Below, piece after piece: positions 19,601 through 30,116 of a stretch of 64,000 nt of DNA. The position numbers and the translations under genes were made by a program. The notes beneath the pieces were generated by a model that had not been told where the DNA came from, did no database searches, and saw only the letters and a program-made list of their open reading frames with translations. Location of the stretch: assembly GCA_050249615.1 (NCBI GenBank), contig JBFWQE010000003.1:1-64000 (forward strand), written 5' to 3'. This stretch comes from VFZN01 sp050249615 (lineage in GTDB: Bacteria; Acidobacteriota; Vicinamibacteria; Vicinamibacterales; UBA2999). The first letter of the stretch is position 1. Every line of letters starts with the position of its first letter.

Positions 19601-19995
19601 ACCGTCTCCTGGACCGCGATGGCCTTCACCGTGACGTTGACGTCGGTCGCCACGCCGAGGTTGACCATCACGTCCTCGACCGTCTGCGGCTCGAACGCCG
19701 TCCCGGTACCGACGTAGGCCACGGTGACGATGTAGGGGCCGCCGACGCGGACGCCCAGAATCGTGAAGCGGCCGTCGGCGCGGGTGGTCGCTTCGTAGTT
19801 GGTCCCCGATGGCGCGTGAATGGCAATCACGCTGGCGCCCGCGACCGGCGACAACTGGGAATCGGTGACCACGCCGGTCAACGAGCCGGTGGTCACCCCC
19901 TGCGCGCCGGCGCGAGAGGCAGGCCAGGCGAGCAGGCACAACAAGAGCAGCACGTATCGGTATCGTCGAGAAGATACAGACATGGTCGTCCTCAT
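16693..19995 (-). CDS. TonB-dependent receptor with carboxypeptidase-regulatory-like domain (Oar-like)
   Basis: 1100 residues, outer-membrane beta-barrel. Signal peptide 1-32; Ig-like carboxypeptidase regulatory domain about 36-125 (GSLTGVVTDSQLSPVAGASV, DGRFTILGVRVG); plug with VTVVGQSDAVF and the GINTVTRSGTNQFTGSAY segment about 130-270; then a long barrel ending MLRYTFN. This architecture is typical of Acidobacteriota and Myxococcota Oar proteins; substrate unknown, maybe peptides or glycans. AGGAAAGG precedes ATG 19995. TonB/Exb machinery lies 2 kb away. Confidence 0.93.
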   Translation of the reverse strand: MRTTMSVSSRRYRYVLLLLCLLAWPASRAGAQGVTTGSLTGVVTDSQLSPVAGASVIAIHAPSGTNYEATTRADGRFTILGVRVGGPYIVTVAYVGTGTAFEPQTVEDVMVNLGVATDVNVTVKAIAVQETVTVVGQSDAVFSSNRTGAATAVAREQIATLPNLSNRLENYTRLTPQAAGLSVAGQDSRLNNITVDGSYFNNSFGLNNSPGDRTGVAPISPQAVEQIQVNVAPYDVRQGNFVGAGINTVTRSGTNQFTGSAYRQFRNEDQVGTKAKDLTVNPGTFEFANTGGWVGGPIVRNKAFFFGNIEDEALTQPGTTFRANAGGEPVSGGTTRVLASDLSAVSQFMQSNFGYDTGGYEGYDFEVPARRYLVKGDYNVNASNKITFRYLQLDSSSDILMSNSSSLGFGNRRTNQFSMNFANSNYKQLEDIKSGVGEWNSVIGNTMSNSLIVGYTYQDESRESVGQFFPMIDILGGDNTGYMSLGFEPFTPNNELRYKTFQLQNNFTKFTRKHTLTFGGTFERYTSENVFFPGSQSVYVYNSLDDFYADLNGFLANPNRTTSPVTLRRFQVRWNNIPGQEKPLQPLEVTYTGAYAQDEWSVSDNLKLTAGVRFDVPFFGETGYENAVADTLTFRDEDGQPVQYSTAKLPDANILWSPRLGFNWNVDPERRTQVRGGTGIFTGRPAYVWISNQVGNTGVLTGFERLENTTARPFNPDPNRYKPADVTGAPASTFELALTDPDFKFPQLWRTNIAVDRRMPWGVTGTAEFLYNRDVNGVYYINANLPQAQSAFAGADPRARFTSTRINSQVDNAIVLKNQNVGRSWNLAFSAAKNFTGGFVKAAYSYGEAKNTVDPGSIAFGSWNNNQHPGDPNNPGLGYAAGSPGHRFFVTGSYSKEYFGFGATTASVFYEARTIGNASYVFSGDLNGDGGTLNDLIYIPRDTSEMNFQTFASGGRTYTAAEQAAAWNAYIEQDDYLREHRGEYAQRGAVFLPLVKRLDFSVSQDLFASLKGRRHSFQFRADFINFGNLLNKNWGVAQRLVSNSPLIVPTAAQGGPLDAQGRAQYRLRVVNNDLLSRSYEQTADLLDVWRIQFMLRYTFN

Positions 19996-20085
19996 TCACC
20001 TTTCCTCGACCACCCAAGCTACCACCCATCTGTGACGGCAGGGTAAAGGAAAACGGCCGTGCTTCGAGCCGTCTTGCGCAAGAAG

Positions 20086-20122
20086 AAACAGGCCGCTCCG
20101 CGATATGCGGAGCGGCCTGTTT
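20086..20122. terminator. Strong bidirectional terminator
   Basis: A 16-bp perfect stem (AAACAGGCCGCTCCGC with GCGGAGCGGCCTGTTT), loop GATAT. T-rich on both sides: TTTT on plus and TTTCTTCTT on minus. It ends the TPR lipoprotein transcript and isolates the receptor gene. Confidence 0.9.
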
Positions 20123-20169
20123 TGGTCGATTGCCAGAGCCTGGAGGACTGACTGTCCTGTGCCGTCGGG

Positions 20170-21141
20170 CTACTCGGTGCCCGTGGCCTTCTGCTTGCGA
20201 AGCTCGGTGGCCTTGTCGCGGAGCGTGTCGGCTTCCTTGAGCAGGGCCTGCTGCTTCTTCGGGTCCTTTTCGAGGTTCGCCTGGAGGCGGAGCAGGAGGT
20301 TCTTGTAGGCAATGGCCTCCATGTAGTCGCTCTTGATGGAGATGGCCTTGTCGACGGAATCGAGCCCGTCCATCACGTACTGGATCTTTTCCTTGTCGGT
20401 CAGGCGGAAGTCGCGATTGGCCTTGTCCCAGTAATAGGTGGCCACCGTGTAGTGGGCCTCCGGGTTGTTCGGCTCGATCTTGATGCGCTCGTTCAGGTAC
20501 TGGATGGTCTTCTCGAAGTCGCCCTGCATGTTGTAGAAGTTCGCGAGCTGCAGGTAGACGGCCGGGTCGTTTGGCCGGGCATCACGCGCCTTCAAGAAGG
20601 TCTGCTCTGCGAGCTCGTATTCTCCCGAGTCCTGGTAGAGGCGGGCCAGCGCGAAGTAGTTGGTTGGCTCGTCCGGCGTGAGGCGGATCATCTCCTGAAT
20701 GATCGGCTCGGCCATCGTCGGGTCGTTCAGCTTGTCGGGCCCGTACGCCGCCACCAGGTATTCGAGCGACCGGGTCTTGAAGGTCGGGTCGGAGATCTTT
20801 TCGGAGGCCAGCTTGTAGTACTCGACCGCCTTCGTCAGGTAGGCATCGTTCTGCGGCTCGCCCTTGCGGGCAGGGCGGTACAGGTTGTCGTACGAGTTCG
20901 CCAGGAAGAAGTAGACGCAGCCCGGGCTGTTGCCACAGGAGTTGAGCTCGCCGTTCGGGTCGGCCGCAACGGCCTCCTCGTACTTGGCCGCGGCGCCTCG
21001 GAAGTCGTTGCTGGCATACAGCTTGTTGCCGTCCTTGAACGCCTTCATGGCTTTGATCTGGCCAATCTGGCTGCATCCGGCGAGCGCCACACCCATTCCG
21101 GCGACCAGCGCCAAGTACGCTCCCGCTGACCGAATCCTCAT
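20170..21141 (-). CDS. TPR lipoprotein
   Basis: 323 residues. ATG at 21141 is chosen over 21174 because GGGGGAT precedes it and it gives a clean lipoprotein signal with lipobox LAGC (Cys near residue 22). Successive TPRs cover about 35-300, for example TFLKARDARPNDPAVYLQLA. Predicted outer-membrane-attached periplasmic scaffold; Lgt and LspA, which process it, are encoded at 30-31.4 kb. The promoter at 21231-21260 overlaps that of rel. Confidence 0.85.
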   Translation of the reverse strand: MRIRSAGAYLALVAGMGVALAGCSQIGQIKAMKAFKDGNKLYASNDFRGAAAKYEEAVAADPNGELNSCGNSPGCVYFFLANSYDNLYRPARKGEPQNDAYLTKAVEYYKLASEKISDPTFKTRSLEYLVAAYGPDKLNDPTMAEPIIQEMIRLTPDEPTNYFALARLYQDSGEYELAEQTFLKARDARPNDPAVYLQLANFYNMQGDFEKTIQYLNERIKIEPNNPEAHYTVATYYWDKANRDFRLTDKEKIQYVMDGLDSVDKAISIKSDYMEAIAYKNLLLRLQANLEKDPKKQQALLKEADTLRDKATELRKQKATGTE

Positions 21142-21230
21142 CGTATCCCCCTGCAGTGCTGTGGTGGTTCCCAAGTCGAGCCGTTACAAGCGCTTACAAA
21201 CATCCGCTCCGTTCGGGCGGGAAGACCGGG

Positions 21231-21260
21231 AGTATAGCCCCGTTTCTTGACCCCCTGCAA
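21231..21260 (-). promoter_or_regulatory. Promoter of the TPR lipoprotein gene
   Basis: On minus: TTGCAG (21255-21260), 18-base spacer, TATACT (21231-21236), about 90 bases before the start. It overlaps the divergent rel promoter by 14 bases, so the two probably compete or share a regulator. Confidence 0.65.
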
Positions 21261-21275
21261 CCCCGACCCTATGAT
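21247..21275 (+). promoter_or_regulatory. Promoter of rel/spoT
   Basis: TTGACC (21247-21252), 17-base spacer, TATGAT (21270-21275), 50 bases before ATG 21326. Confidence 0.75.
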
Positions 21276-21325
21276 GGGTTCGGAAAGGCGGATCTTCCCT
21301 CTGCCTGTCTTAGACACCGCTCGCG

Positions 21326-23494
21326 ATGATTCGCTTCGAGGACCTGCTCGACCGGGTCCGGAGCTACAGCCCGGACGCCGACCTGGAGCTCTTGCGCCGG
21401 GCGTACGTCTTCTCCGCCCTGGAACACAAGGGGCAGGTCCGCCACTCGGGTGAACCCTACCTGGTCCACCCCCTCGAGGTGGCCGACATCCTGGCCGGCA
21501 TGAAGCTCGACGCCGTCTGCGTCGCCGCCGGGCTCCTGCACGACGTCGTCGAGGACACCCTCACGACCCCTGAAAAGATCCGCGAGCGGTTCGGGGAGGA
21601 CGTCGCCCACATTGTCGAGGGCGTCACCAAGATCGGCGCCATCCCGTTCTCGACCAGCGAGGAGCGCCAGGTCGAGAACTTCCGGAAGATGCTGCTGGCG
21701 ATGGTGGATGACATCCGCGTCATCCTCGTCAAGCTCGCGGACCGCCTGCACAACATGCGGACGCTGCAGCACATGCCCGAGGACCGTCGCATCCGCATCG
21801 CCCAGGAGACGCTGGACATCTACGCGCCCATTGCCAACCGGCTCGGGATGTCCAAGATCAAGAACGAGCTGGAGGAATTGTCCTTCAAGTACCTCGAGCC
21901 GGTGGCCTACGAGTCGCTGAAGACGCGCGTCGACGCGAAGCGCCGTGCCGCCGAAGAGAGCATCGAGGAGCTCAAGGCCCGTATCTCGGCCAAGCTCGCC
22001 GAGGCGCAGGTGCCGGTCGTGGCCATCGACGGCCGTATCAAGCGCCTGTACAGCATCTGGCTGAAGCTGAAGAAGCAGAAGATCGACCTCGACCAGGTCT
22101 ATGATCTCATCGCCCTGCGCGTCGTGACCCCGTCGGTGAAGGACTGTTATGCCGCGCTCGGCATCATTCACCAGACATGGTCGCCGGTGCCGGGCCGGAT
22201 CAAGGACTTCATCGCGATGCCGCGCCCCAACGGCTACCAGTCGCTGCACACCTCGGTTGTCAGCGAGCGGGGCCTCGCCTTCGAGGTCCAGATCCGGACC
22301 GAAGAGATGCACCGCCGTGCGGAGGAGGGCATCGCGGCGCACTGGAAGTACAAGGAGGGCCGCGTTGGCGCAGGGCGCGACGAGCAGTACTTCCAGTGGC
22401 TTCGCCAGCTGCTCGAATGGCAGCAGGAAGTCAGGGATCCGCAGGAGTTCCTCACCAACCTGAAGATCGATCTCTACCCGGAGGAAGTGCACATCTTCAC
22501 GCCCCGTGGCCAGGTGAAGGTGCTCCCGAAAGGGGCGACGCCCGTGGACTTCGCCTACGCCATCCATACGGACGTCGGCCACCAGTGCGTGGGCGCGCGG
22601 GTCAACGGCCGCATGGTGCCGCTCCGGACCAAGCTGAAGAACGGCGATATCGTCGAGGTGCTGACCAACGCCGCCACGAAACCCAGTCGCGACTGGCTGA
22701 ACTTCGTCGTGACGTCCAGGGCTCGAAACAAGATCAAGCACCTCATCCAGGAGGAGGAGAAGGCGCGGGCGGTGGAGCTCGGCCGGAAGGTCTTCGAAAA
22801 GGATGCGCGCCGCTACGACCTCAATCCCGCGAAGCTGCTCGAGGGCGAGCGGATGAGCGCGGTAGCGGCGGAGTTCGGCGCACAGCGGCCCGACGACCTG
22901 CTCGCCCAGATCGGCTACGGGAAGGTCTCGGCCCGCCAGGTGCTCGACAAGCTCGTGCCGCAGGAGCAGCTGAAGGAGAAGCCCGCGGAGCACCCGGTCG
23001 TCTCGGCGGTCAGGCGCGTGCTCAGCCCGGGGAGCGCGGGCGCTGACCGCATCAAGGTCCGCGGCGCCGACGAGCTGATGGTGTTCCGCGCGCGATGCTG
23101 CAACCCGATTCGGGGCGAGAAGATCGTCGGCTACATCACCCGCGGCAAGGGGGTGTCGGTGCACTCGGCGAGCTGCCCCAACGTCGTGAACCTGCAGTTC
23201 GACCCCGAGCGCCGGATCGAGGTCGAGTGGGACAAGGGCAGCGACCAGGCGCCCTACACCGTCCGCCTGACGATGGCCGTCGAGGACCGGAAGGGGATGC
23301 TCGCGGCCCTCAGCGCGCGTGTGGCCGAGATCAACACCAACATCACGAATCTCGAGGCGTCGACCGGCGACTCCGCACACGCCACCATCGGCATGACGGT
23401 GGAGATCAAGGACATGAAGCACCTCGAGAAGGTGATCAAGTCCCTCCGGGGCGTGCAGGGCGTGCTGGACGTCGAGCGCGCGCCGAACCGCTGA
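21326..23494 (+). CDS. rel: Bifunctional (p)ppGpp synthetase/hydrolase
   Basis: 722 residues, RelA/SpoT type. HD hydrolase domain about 25-180 with HSGEPYLVHPLEVA and AAGLLHDVVEDT intact, so hydrolysis should be active; synthetase domain about 230-345 with DLIALRVV and RIKDFIAMPRPNGYQSLHT; TGS domain about 385-445; C-terminal ACT about 650-720. It controls the stringent response. A DksA-like partner is encoded 2 kb downstream. Confidence 0.96.
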   Translation: MIRFEDLLDRVRSYSPDADLELLRRAYVFSALEHKGQVRHSGEPYLVHPLEVADILAGMKLDAVCVAAGLLHDVVEDTLTTPEKIRERFGEDVAHIVEGVTKIGAIPFSTSEERQVENFRKMLLAMVDDIRVILVKLADRLHNMRTLQHMPEDRRIRIAQETLDIYAPIANRLGMSKIKNELEELSFKYLEPVAYESLKTRVDAKRRAAEESIEELKARISAKLAEAQVPVVAIDGRIKRLYSIWLKLKKQKIDLDQVYDLIALRVVTPSVKDCYAALGIIHQTWSPVPGRIKDFIAMPRPNGYQSLHTSVVSERGLAFEVQIRTEEMHRRAEEGIAAHWKYKEGRVGAGRDEQYFQWLRQLLEWQQEVRDPQEFLTNLKIDLYPEEVHIFTPRGQVKVLPKGATPVDFAYAIHTDVGHQCVGARVNGRMVPLRTKLKNGDIVEVLTNAATKPSRDWLNFVVTSRARNKIKHLIQEEEKARAVELGRKVFEKDARRYDLNPAKLLEGERMSAVAAEFGAQRPDDLLAQIGYGKVSARQVLDKLVPQEQLKEKPAEHPVVSAVRRVLSPGSAGADRIKVRGADELMVFRARCCNPIRGEKIVGYITRGKGVSVHSASCPNVVNLQFDPERRIEVEWDKGSDQAPYTVRLTMAVEDRKGMLAALSARVAEINTNITNLEASTGDSAHATIGMTVEIKDMKHLEKVIKSLRGVQGVLDVERAPNR

Positions 23495-23499
23495 ACGAA

Positions 23500-23543
23500 A
23501 CCACGAAGACGCGAATTCCTTCGTGTCCTTCTGCCTTCGTGGC
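23500..23543. repeat. Short inverted repeat, CTTCGTG family, at a convergent junction
   Basis: CCACGAAG near 23502 and CTTCGTGG near 23535 are exact inverses, with another CTTCGTG copy between them. It fills most of the gap between the rel and ridA stops and may act as a terminator. Confidence 0.6.
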
Positions 23544-23549
23544 TTCTCC

Positions 23550-23930
23550 TCAATCCAGGACGGCGACGACCTCGATCTCGAGACGGACGTCGCGGGGCAG
23601 GCGCGCAACCTGCACGGTGGAGCGGGCGGGGAACGGGGCCGAGAAGTAGGTCGCGTACACCTCGTTCATCGCCGTGAACTCGTTCATGTCGGCGAGGAAC
23701 ACCGTCGTCTTCACGACGTGGCGGAACTCCGCGCCGGCGGCGGCGAGCAGCGCCTTGATGTTCTCCATCACGCGCGTCGCCTGCGCCGAGATGTCTCCCG
23801 GCACGATCTGCCCCGTCGCCGGGTCGAGGGGTATCGATCCCGACAGGAACAGCAGGCTCCCGGCCCGGACACCGGCGGAGTAGGGGCCGATGGCCGCCGG
23901 CGCGTCCGGTGAGCTGACGACCTCGCGCAT
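23550..23930 (-). CDS. ridA: RidA family enamine/imine deaminase
   Basis: 126 residues, the family size. RidA removes reactive 2-aminoacrylate formed by PLP enzymes. Visible: AIGPYSAGVRAG, LFLSGSIPLDPATGQIV and the YATYFSAPFPARSTVQVARLP segment, which contains the Arg that binds the carboxylate. Two bases after rpmB, same transcript. Confidence 0.95.
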   Translation of the reverse strand: MREVVSSPDAPAAIGPYSAGVRAGSLLFLSGSIPLDPATGQIVPGDISAQATRVMENIKALLAAAGAEFRHVVKTTVFLADMNEFTAMNEVYATYFSAPFPARSTVQVARLPRDVRLEIEVVAVLD

Positions 23931-23932
23931 GG

Positions 23933-24124
23933 CTAGGCAGCCTTGACGATCTTGCGGGACCGGATGCAGCGCGTGCAGACGCGCATCCGCTTCGTCGCGC
24001 CGTTCACCACGGCCCGGACGGTCTGCAGGTTCGGCTCGAAACGGCGGGGACGGACGTTGTGGGCGTGGGACACGCGGCGGCCGACGACCGGACCCTTGCC
24101 GCAGATTTCACAGCGCATAGCCAT
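23933..24124 (-). CDS. rpmB: Large ribosomal subunit protein bL28
   Basis: 63 residues: MRCEICGKGPVVGRRVSHAH start and CTRCIRSRKIVKAA end. Both CxxC pairs are present, so this is the zinc-binding (C+) form. AGGAG precedes the start; a second in-frame ATG two codons on is possible. Promoter at 24152-24180. Confidence 0.96.
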   Translation of the reverse strand: MAMRCEICGKGPVVGRRVSHAHNVRPRRFEPNLQTVRAVVNGATKRMRVCTRCIRSRKIVKAA

Positions 24125-24151
24125 GGTTCATGACTCCTGGGACAAACCCCA

Positions 24152-24180
24152 ATGATAGTGCACGCCACGGTTCAAGGCAA
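24152..24180 (-). promoter_or_regulatory. Promoter candidate for rpmB-ridA
   Basis: On minus TTGCCT (24175-24180), 17-base spacer, TATCAT (24152-24157), 27 bases before the rpmB start. Confidence 0.5.
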
Positions 24181-24195
24181 AACGACGCCCCGGAC

Positions 24196-24894
24196 CTACG
24201 GCATGATGATGGGAGACGAGGCGGGCCTGGCCTCCGCCGGCGGAGGCGGCAACACCCGTCGCAGCAGCGTCAGGTAGCCGTCCCTCTCGTCGCCGACGCC
24301 TGGCGCCTCGTGCCGTGCCCCGCGCTCGATGCCGCGCAGCACCTCCGCGGCATCGCCCGCAAAGCGGGCTCCGGCTCCCTTCCCGATATCGGCCAGCAGC
24401 GCGTCGAGCCGGCGCCTCAGGCCCTCACTGACCGGCGACGCCCCCGCGATCTCCGCGATCAGCCCCCGGCCGGCGGCCTCGACTGTGCCGGCCATCGCCC
24501 CGGCGGCGTCGGCGACGTCCGCATCGACCAGCGTGACCGGTGCTTCGGGCCGGTGCCGGACGATGGCACTGGCCAGCAGGAAGAAGACCTGGAGCTGCGG
24601 CTCGGAGAGCCGCCGTCCCATCGAGGCGACGAGCGTCGTGAGATCCATCTCCTGCTGGCGGCGGATCACCGCCGCAGGGTGCTTCTGGGCGCTCGCCAGA
24701 TGAGGGCAATCGGCCGGGCAGCGGATCTCCACCAGCCGCTTCGTGGCACAGCACGTCGGGCAGATGTGCCGACTGAGAGCAGGGCAGGCGCGCTTGGCTG
24801 GCCGTCGAGAGCAGAGTGGGCAGGACACCGTGCAGAGATTACCGCGATTCGCGGCTGTCCAGCTGCCGGGTGTCCGCTGACTGGAATCCGGCAC
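24196..24894 (-). CDS. Protein with N-terminal Cys cluster, unknown function
   Basis: 232 residues. About ten cysteines lie in residues 21-65 in a pattern SCPLCSRRPAKRACPAL, HICPTCCATKRLVEI, CPADCPHL, likely binding zinc in two knuckles. The remainder is helical with a Pro/Ala-rich C terminus. I believe similar proteins are widespread in Acidobacteriota without a known role. No Shine-Dalgarno is clear and the start is uncertain; a GTG just before SCPLC is an alternative. Confidence 0.7.
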   Translation of the reverse strand: MPDSSQRTPGSWTAANRGNLCTVSCPLCSRRPAKRACPALSRHICPTCCATKRLVEIRCPADCPHLASAQKHPAAVIRRQQEMDLTTLVASMGRRLSEPQLQVFFLLASAIVRHRPEAPVTLVDADVADAAGAMAGTVEAAGRGLIAEIAGASPVSEGLRRRLDALLADIGKGAGARFAGDAAEVLRGIERGARHEAPGVGDERDGYLTLLRRVLPPPPAEARPASSPIIMP

Positions 24895-25326
24895 CCGGCA
24901 CCGCCCATGTGTGGACGGCTTGCCACATAGTGGGATTCATGCTACCGTTTCGCGGTTTATTGGTGTCCCCATGAAAGGACATGTGGGACGGACAACTGTC
25001 CAAGAACCCGATTGGCCGCTCCGGCGTCTAATAGGCAGTGAACGGTGTTCGACTGGGAAAATTCAGTCTGGAAGTGGCCAGTTAACTCTTTGAAAATGAG
25101 TGCTTTGCAGTAGGTCTAGCGGGCGGGAACACGCAGTCCGGGCACGGATGCCGACGACTGGGTTACCCACCTTTCATACTCCCGATCGACCGTCTGCAGG
25201 ACAAGCAACCGTTTCCGGCCCAGGGGTTCTGGCCGGATTTATAGGCACCGCCTTTGCAGGGAAGGCGGGCATCATACGCCTCCCAGTAGAACGGCTGTGG
25301 AGGGGGGAGAGGAAGGAGTGGCTGTC
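24895..25326. other. 432-base gap upstream of the DksA-like gene
   Basis: No convincing gene. The segment 25050-25115 is noticeably AT-richer than its surroundings. There is an inverted repeat TGTGG-N8-CCACA near 24909-24926, a stem CCGGCC/GGCCGG near 25215-25236, and a 7-bp hairpin CCGCCTT/AAGGCGG at 25248-25268 that would lie in the leader of the next gene. Short open frames here have no recognisable product. Confidence 0.5.
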
Positions 25327-25788
25327 ATGGCCAAGGTTACGAAGCGCGGCGCGGCTGTCGCGGCAGCATCTCGGGGATCGCGTTACGAAGAGCTCCGGAA
25401 GATCCTCGAGGATCGCCGGCGCGACATCATGAGCGAGGTCCAGGGCCGGATCCGCGGCGTGCGCGCCGAGGGTTCCGAGAAGCCACACGAGGTGATGGAT
25501 CAGGGGGAGACCAGCGAGGTCGACATCCAGGAGGATATCGAGTTCGCCCTCATCCAGATGAAGGCCGAGACCCTGAACAAGATCAACGAAGCCCTCTCGC
25601 GCCTCGAGGAAGGGACCTACGGTCACTGCTTCGAGTGCGGCGAGGAGATCGCCGAGCAGCGGCTGCGCGCCCTGCCGTTCGCGGTCCGCTGCAAGGACTG
25701 CGAGGAAGCGCGCGAGATGGCGCAGAAGCGCGAGCGGATGGCGCAGCGCCGAGGCGCGTCCAGCCTCTTCTACGAGTTCCAGGGATAA
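25327..25788 (+). CDS. DksA/TraR-type zinc-finger protein
   Basis: 153 residues from ATG 25327 (AAGGAG nine bases upstream; an earlier in-frame ATG lacks one). Coiled-coil N-terminal part (about 20-90), then a C4 zinc finger CFECG-N16-CKDC near 110-131. DksA-family proteins bind the RNA polymerase secondary channel and work with ppGpp. The coiled-coil tip does not show the classic DxxDxA, so it may be a DksA paralogue rather than DksA itself. Confidence 0.88.
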   Translation: MAKVTKRGAAVAAASRGSRYEELRKILEDRRRDIMSEVQGRIRGVRAEGSEKPHEVMDQGETSEVDIQEDIEFALIQMKAETLNKINEALSRLEEGTYGHCFECGEEIAEQRLRALPFAVRCKDCEEAREMAQKRERMAQRRGASSLFYEFQG

Positions 25789-25912
25789 TACCCGGCGTCC
25801 TTCCTGAACAGCAGGCTCCGCCGGTGGCGGGGCCTGCGCCCCTCACCGGCCCGGACCGGGCATCCAGTTCCGACGTCAAGCCACATCGCGTAGAGTCTTC
25901 CCGGGGGGTCGC

Positions 25913-28351
<2,439 letters not shown>

Positions 28352-28361
28352 GGGTCCACGG

Positions 28362-28463
28362 GAACACGAAGAACACCAGGGACACGAAGTACGACACGAC
28401 GTCTACCGCATTCACCATGAGGAGCCTGGTGTGTGAGGAGCCGCCTTCGTAATCTTCGTGTTC
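28362..28463. repeat. Inverted repeat of CTTCGTG-family units
   Basis: GAACACGAAGA (28362-28372) is the exact inverse of TCTTCGTGTTC (28453-28463); a further ACACGAAG copy lies at about 28383. It occupies the convergent lon-NUDIX gap. Confidence 0.75.
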
Positions 28464-28491
28464 GGGTCTACACGCCTGTTCGGCCCCCGGG

Positions 28492-29034
28492 CTACGCCTC
28501 GACGAGCGCCAGCCCCGCCACCGTCTTCAGATCCACGATCTCGCCCGAGGCGACGAGCGCCCGCGCCTCGGCCAGCGTGAACGTCCGCGGCTCGATGTCC
28601 TCGTCCTCGTCCTGCCGCGCCGTGGAGCCGGGCGCCGGCGCGCCGAGCTCCGTGCACCGGTAATAGATCATCAGCTCGTCGCAGAATCCCGGCGTGGGAT
28701 AGAAGCCCTGCAGCCGCTCCACGCGGGCCGGGACCAGGCCGATCTCTTCCTCGCATTCCCGCACCGCGGCGGCACCGGGGTCCTCCCCGGGCTTGAGGCT
28801 GCCGGCGGGCAGCTCCCAGATGTACCGATCGAGGGTGTAACGATACTGGCGAACGAGGATGACCTGGCCGGGCGAAGGCTGCGGCAGCAGCACGACGGAC
28901 CCCGGATGCCTGATGACCTCCATGTCCATGGTGTGGCCGGTCGGCAGCGTCACCCGGTCCAGCTCGACGCGGAAGATTCGCCCTTGGAAGATCTCGCGCC
29001 GGCTAACGCGCGTGACCGTGTTCTTCAGGCTCAT
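28492..29034 (-). CDS. NUDIX hydrolase, ADP-ribose pyrophosphatase-like
   Basis: 180 residues from ATG 29034. Complete Nudix box G-x5-E-x7-REUxEExGU (from GSLKPGE to RECEEEIGL, residues about 78-100). N-terminal ADPRase features such as GHTMDMEVIRHPGSVVLL and VRQYRYTLDRYIWELPAG suggest hydrolysis of ADP-ribose or ADP-sugars. The start overlaps the rluD end by 32 bases. Confidence 0.9.
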   Translation of the reverse strand: MSLKNTVTRVSRREIFQGRIFRVELDRVTLPTGHTMDMEVIRHPGSVVLLPQPSPGQVILVRQYRYTLDRYIWELPAGSLKPGEDPGAAAVRECEEEIGLVPARVERLQGFYPTPGFCDELMIYYRCTELGAPAPGSTARQDEDEDIEPRTFTLAEARALVASGEIVDLKTVAGLALVEA

Positions 29035-30004
29035 CAGGACTCTCCCCAAACAGGCTCGCCCGCATGTCGGGCGGGGTCACGTCTCGGAGCACCTCTTCGA
29101 GATCCGCCGGCAGGGGCGCGACAAACGCCATGCGCTCGCCGGACCGCGGGTGGGTGAACGCCAGGCGCTCGGCGTGCAGGAACGGGCGCGTGAGCCGCTG
29201 CACCGCCCGGAACTGTCCCGGCACGCGCCGGTGCACGCCGCCGTAGAGCGCGTCACCGACGATGGGGTGGCCGATGGCGCTCAGGTGCACGCGAATCTGG
29301 TGCGTGCGCCCGGTGGCAATCGCCACGCGCAGCAGTGTCAGGCCCTTCAGGTCACGGGCCCAGGTCACCCTGGTCACGGCATCGCGCGCCCGCGTGGCCC
29401 GCGTCGACATCTTCTGCCGGTGCTTCGGATCGCGCCCGATAGACGCCTCGATTCGCTTCCGCTGCTGCACCAGGCCCCAGACGAGAGCGACGTACTCCTT
29501 CTCGACTTCGCGATCGTGGAACTGTCGCGACAGCTCCTGGTGGGCCCGGTCGTTCTTGGCCACCACCATCACCCCGCTCGTTCCCTTGTCGAGCCTGTGC
29601 ACGATGCCGGGGCGCAGCTCGCCCCCAATGCCGCTGAGGTCCTTGACGTGGTGAAGCAGGGCGTTGACGAGCGTGCCCCGCGGGTTGCCCGCCGCGGGGT
29701 GTACCACCATGCCGGCCGGCTTGTTGACCACGACCACATCCTCATCGTCGTGCAGGATGTCGAGCGGGATGTCCTCCGCGGCGGGGGCGGCGGGGGCCGC
29801 GTCCGGCAGCGACACCTCGATGACATCCCCCTCGCGCAGCTGGACGTTGGCCTTGGTCACCTTGACCCGGGGCACACGGACGCGCCCTTCATCGATCAGC
29901 CGCTGGATCCGGGACCGGGAGTACTGCGGAACCTCTCCCGCGAGGTAGCGGTCGAGCCGCTCGCCCTCTGCCTCGGCCGGCACGGTGAACACGTGACTCG
30001 TCAT
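29003..30004 (-). CDS. rluD: 23S rRNA pseudouridine synthase, RluD family
   Basis: 333 residues from ATG 30004. S4 RNA-binding domain at the N terminus (ERLDRYLAG, SRSRIQRLIDEGRV) and catalytic HRLDKGTSGVMVVAK with the nucleophilic Asp. RluD makes pseudouridines in helix 69 of 23S rRNA; RluA/RluC specificity cannot be excluded. Upstream in-frame codons to 30217 are repeat and antisense lgt sequence. Located between lgt and the NUDIX gene. Confidence 0.92.
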   Translation of the reverse strand: MTSHVFTVPAEAEGERLDRYLAGEVPQYSRSRIQRLIDEGRVRVPRVKVTKANVQLREGDVIEVSLPDAAPAAPAAEDIPLDILHDDEDVVVVNKPAGMVVHPAAGNPRGTLVNALLHHVKDLSGIGGELRPGIVHRLDKGTSGVMVVAKNDRAHQELSRQFHDREVEKEYVALVWGLVQQRKRIEASIGRDPKHRQKMSTRATRARDAVTRVTWARDLKGLTLLRVAIATGRTHQIRVHLSAIGHPIVGDALYGGVHRRVPGQFRAVQRLTRPFLHAERLAFTHPRSGERMAFVAPLPADLEEVLRDVTPPDMRASLFGESPDEPEEHGHAR

Positions 30005-30052
30005 GGGATCAGAAGGGGCGATCCGCGTCGAATCCGGGAGGCTCGGACGCCC

Positions 30053-30116
30053 GTGCCTCGAACCGCGTGCCTTGAACCTTCGAGCCTTGAACCCTCGTGC
30101 TGTGAACGCTCGTGTG
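30053..30116. repeat. Array of 14-15-base units, CCTTGAACCNTCGTG
   Basis: GTGCCTCGAACCGC, GTGCCTTGAACCTTC, GAGCCTTGAACCCTC, GTGCTGTGAACGCTC, ending exactly at the lgt stop codon (30117). Confidence 0.8.
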
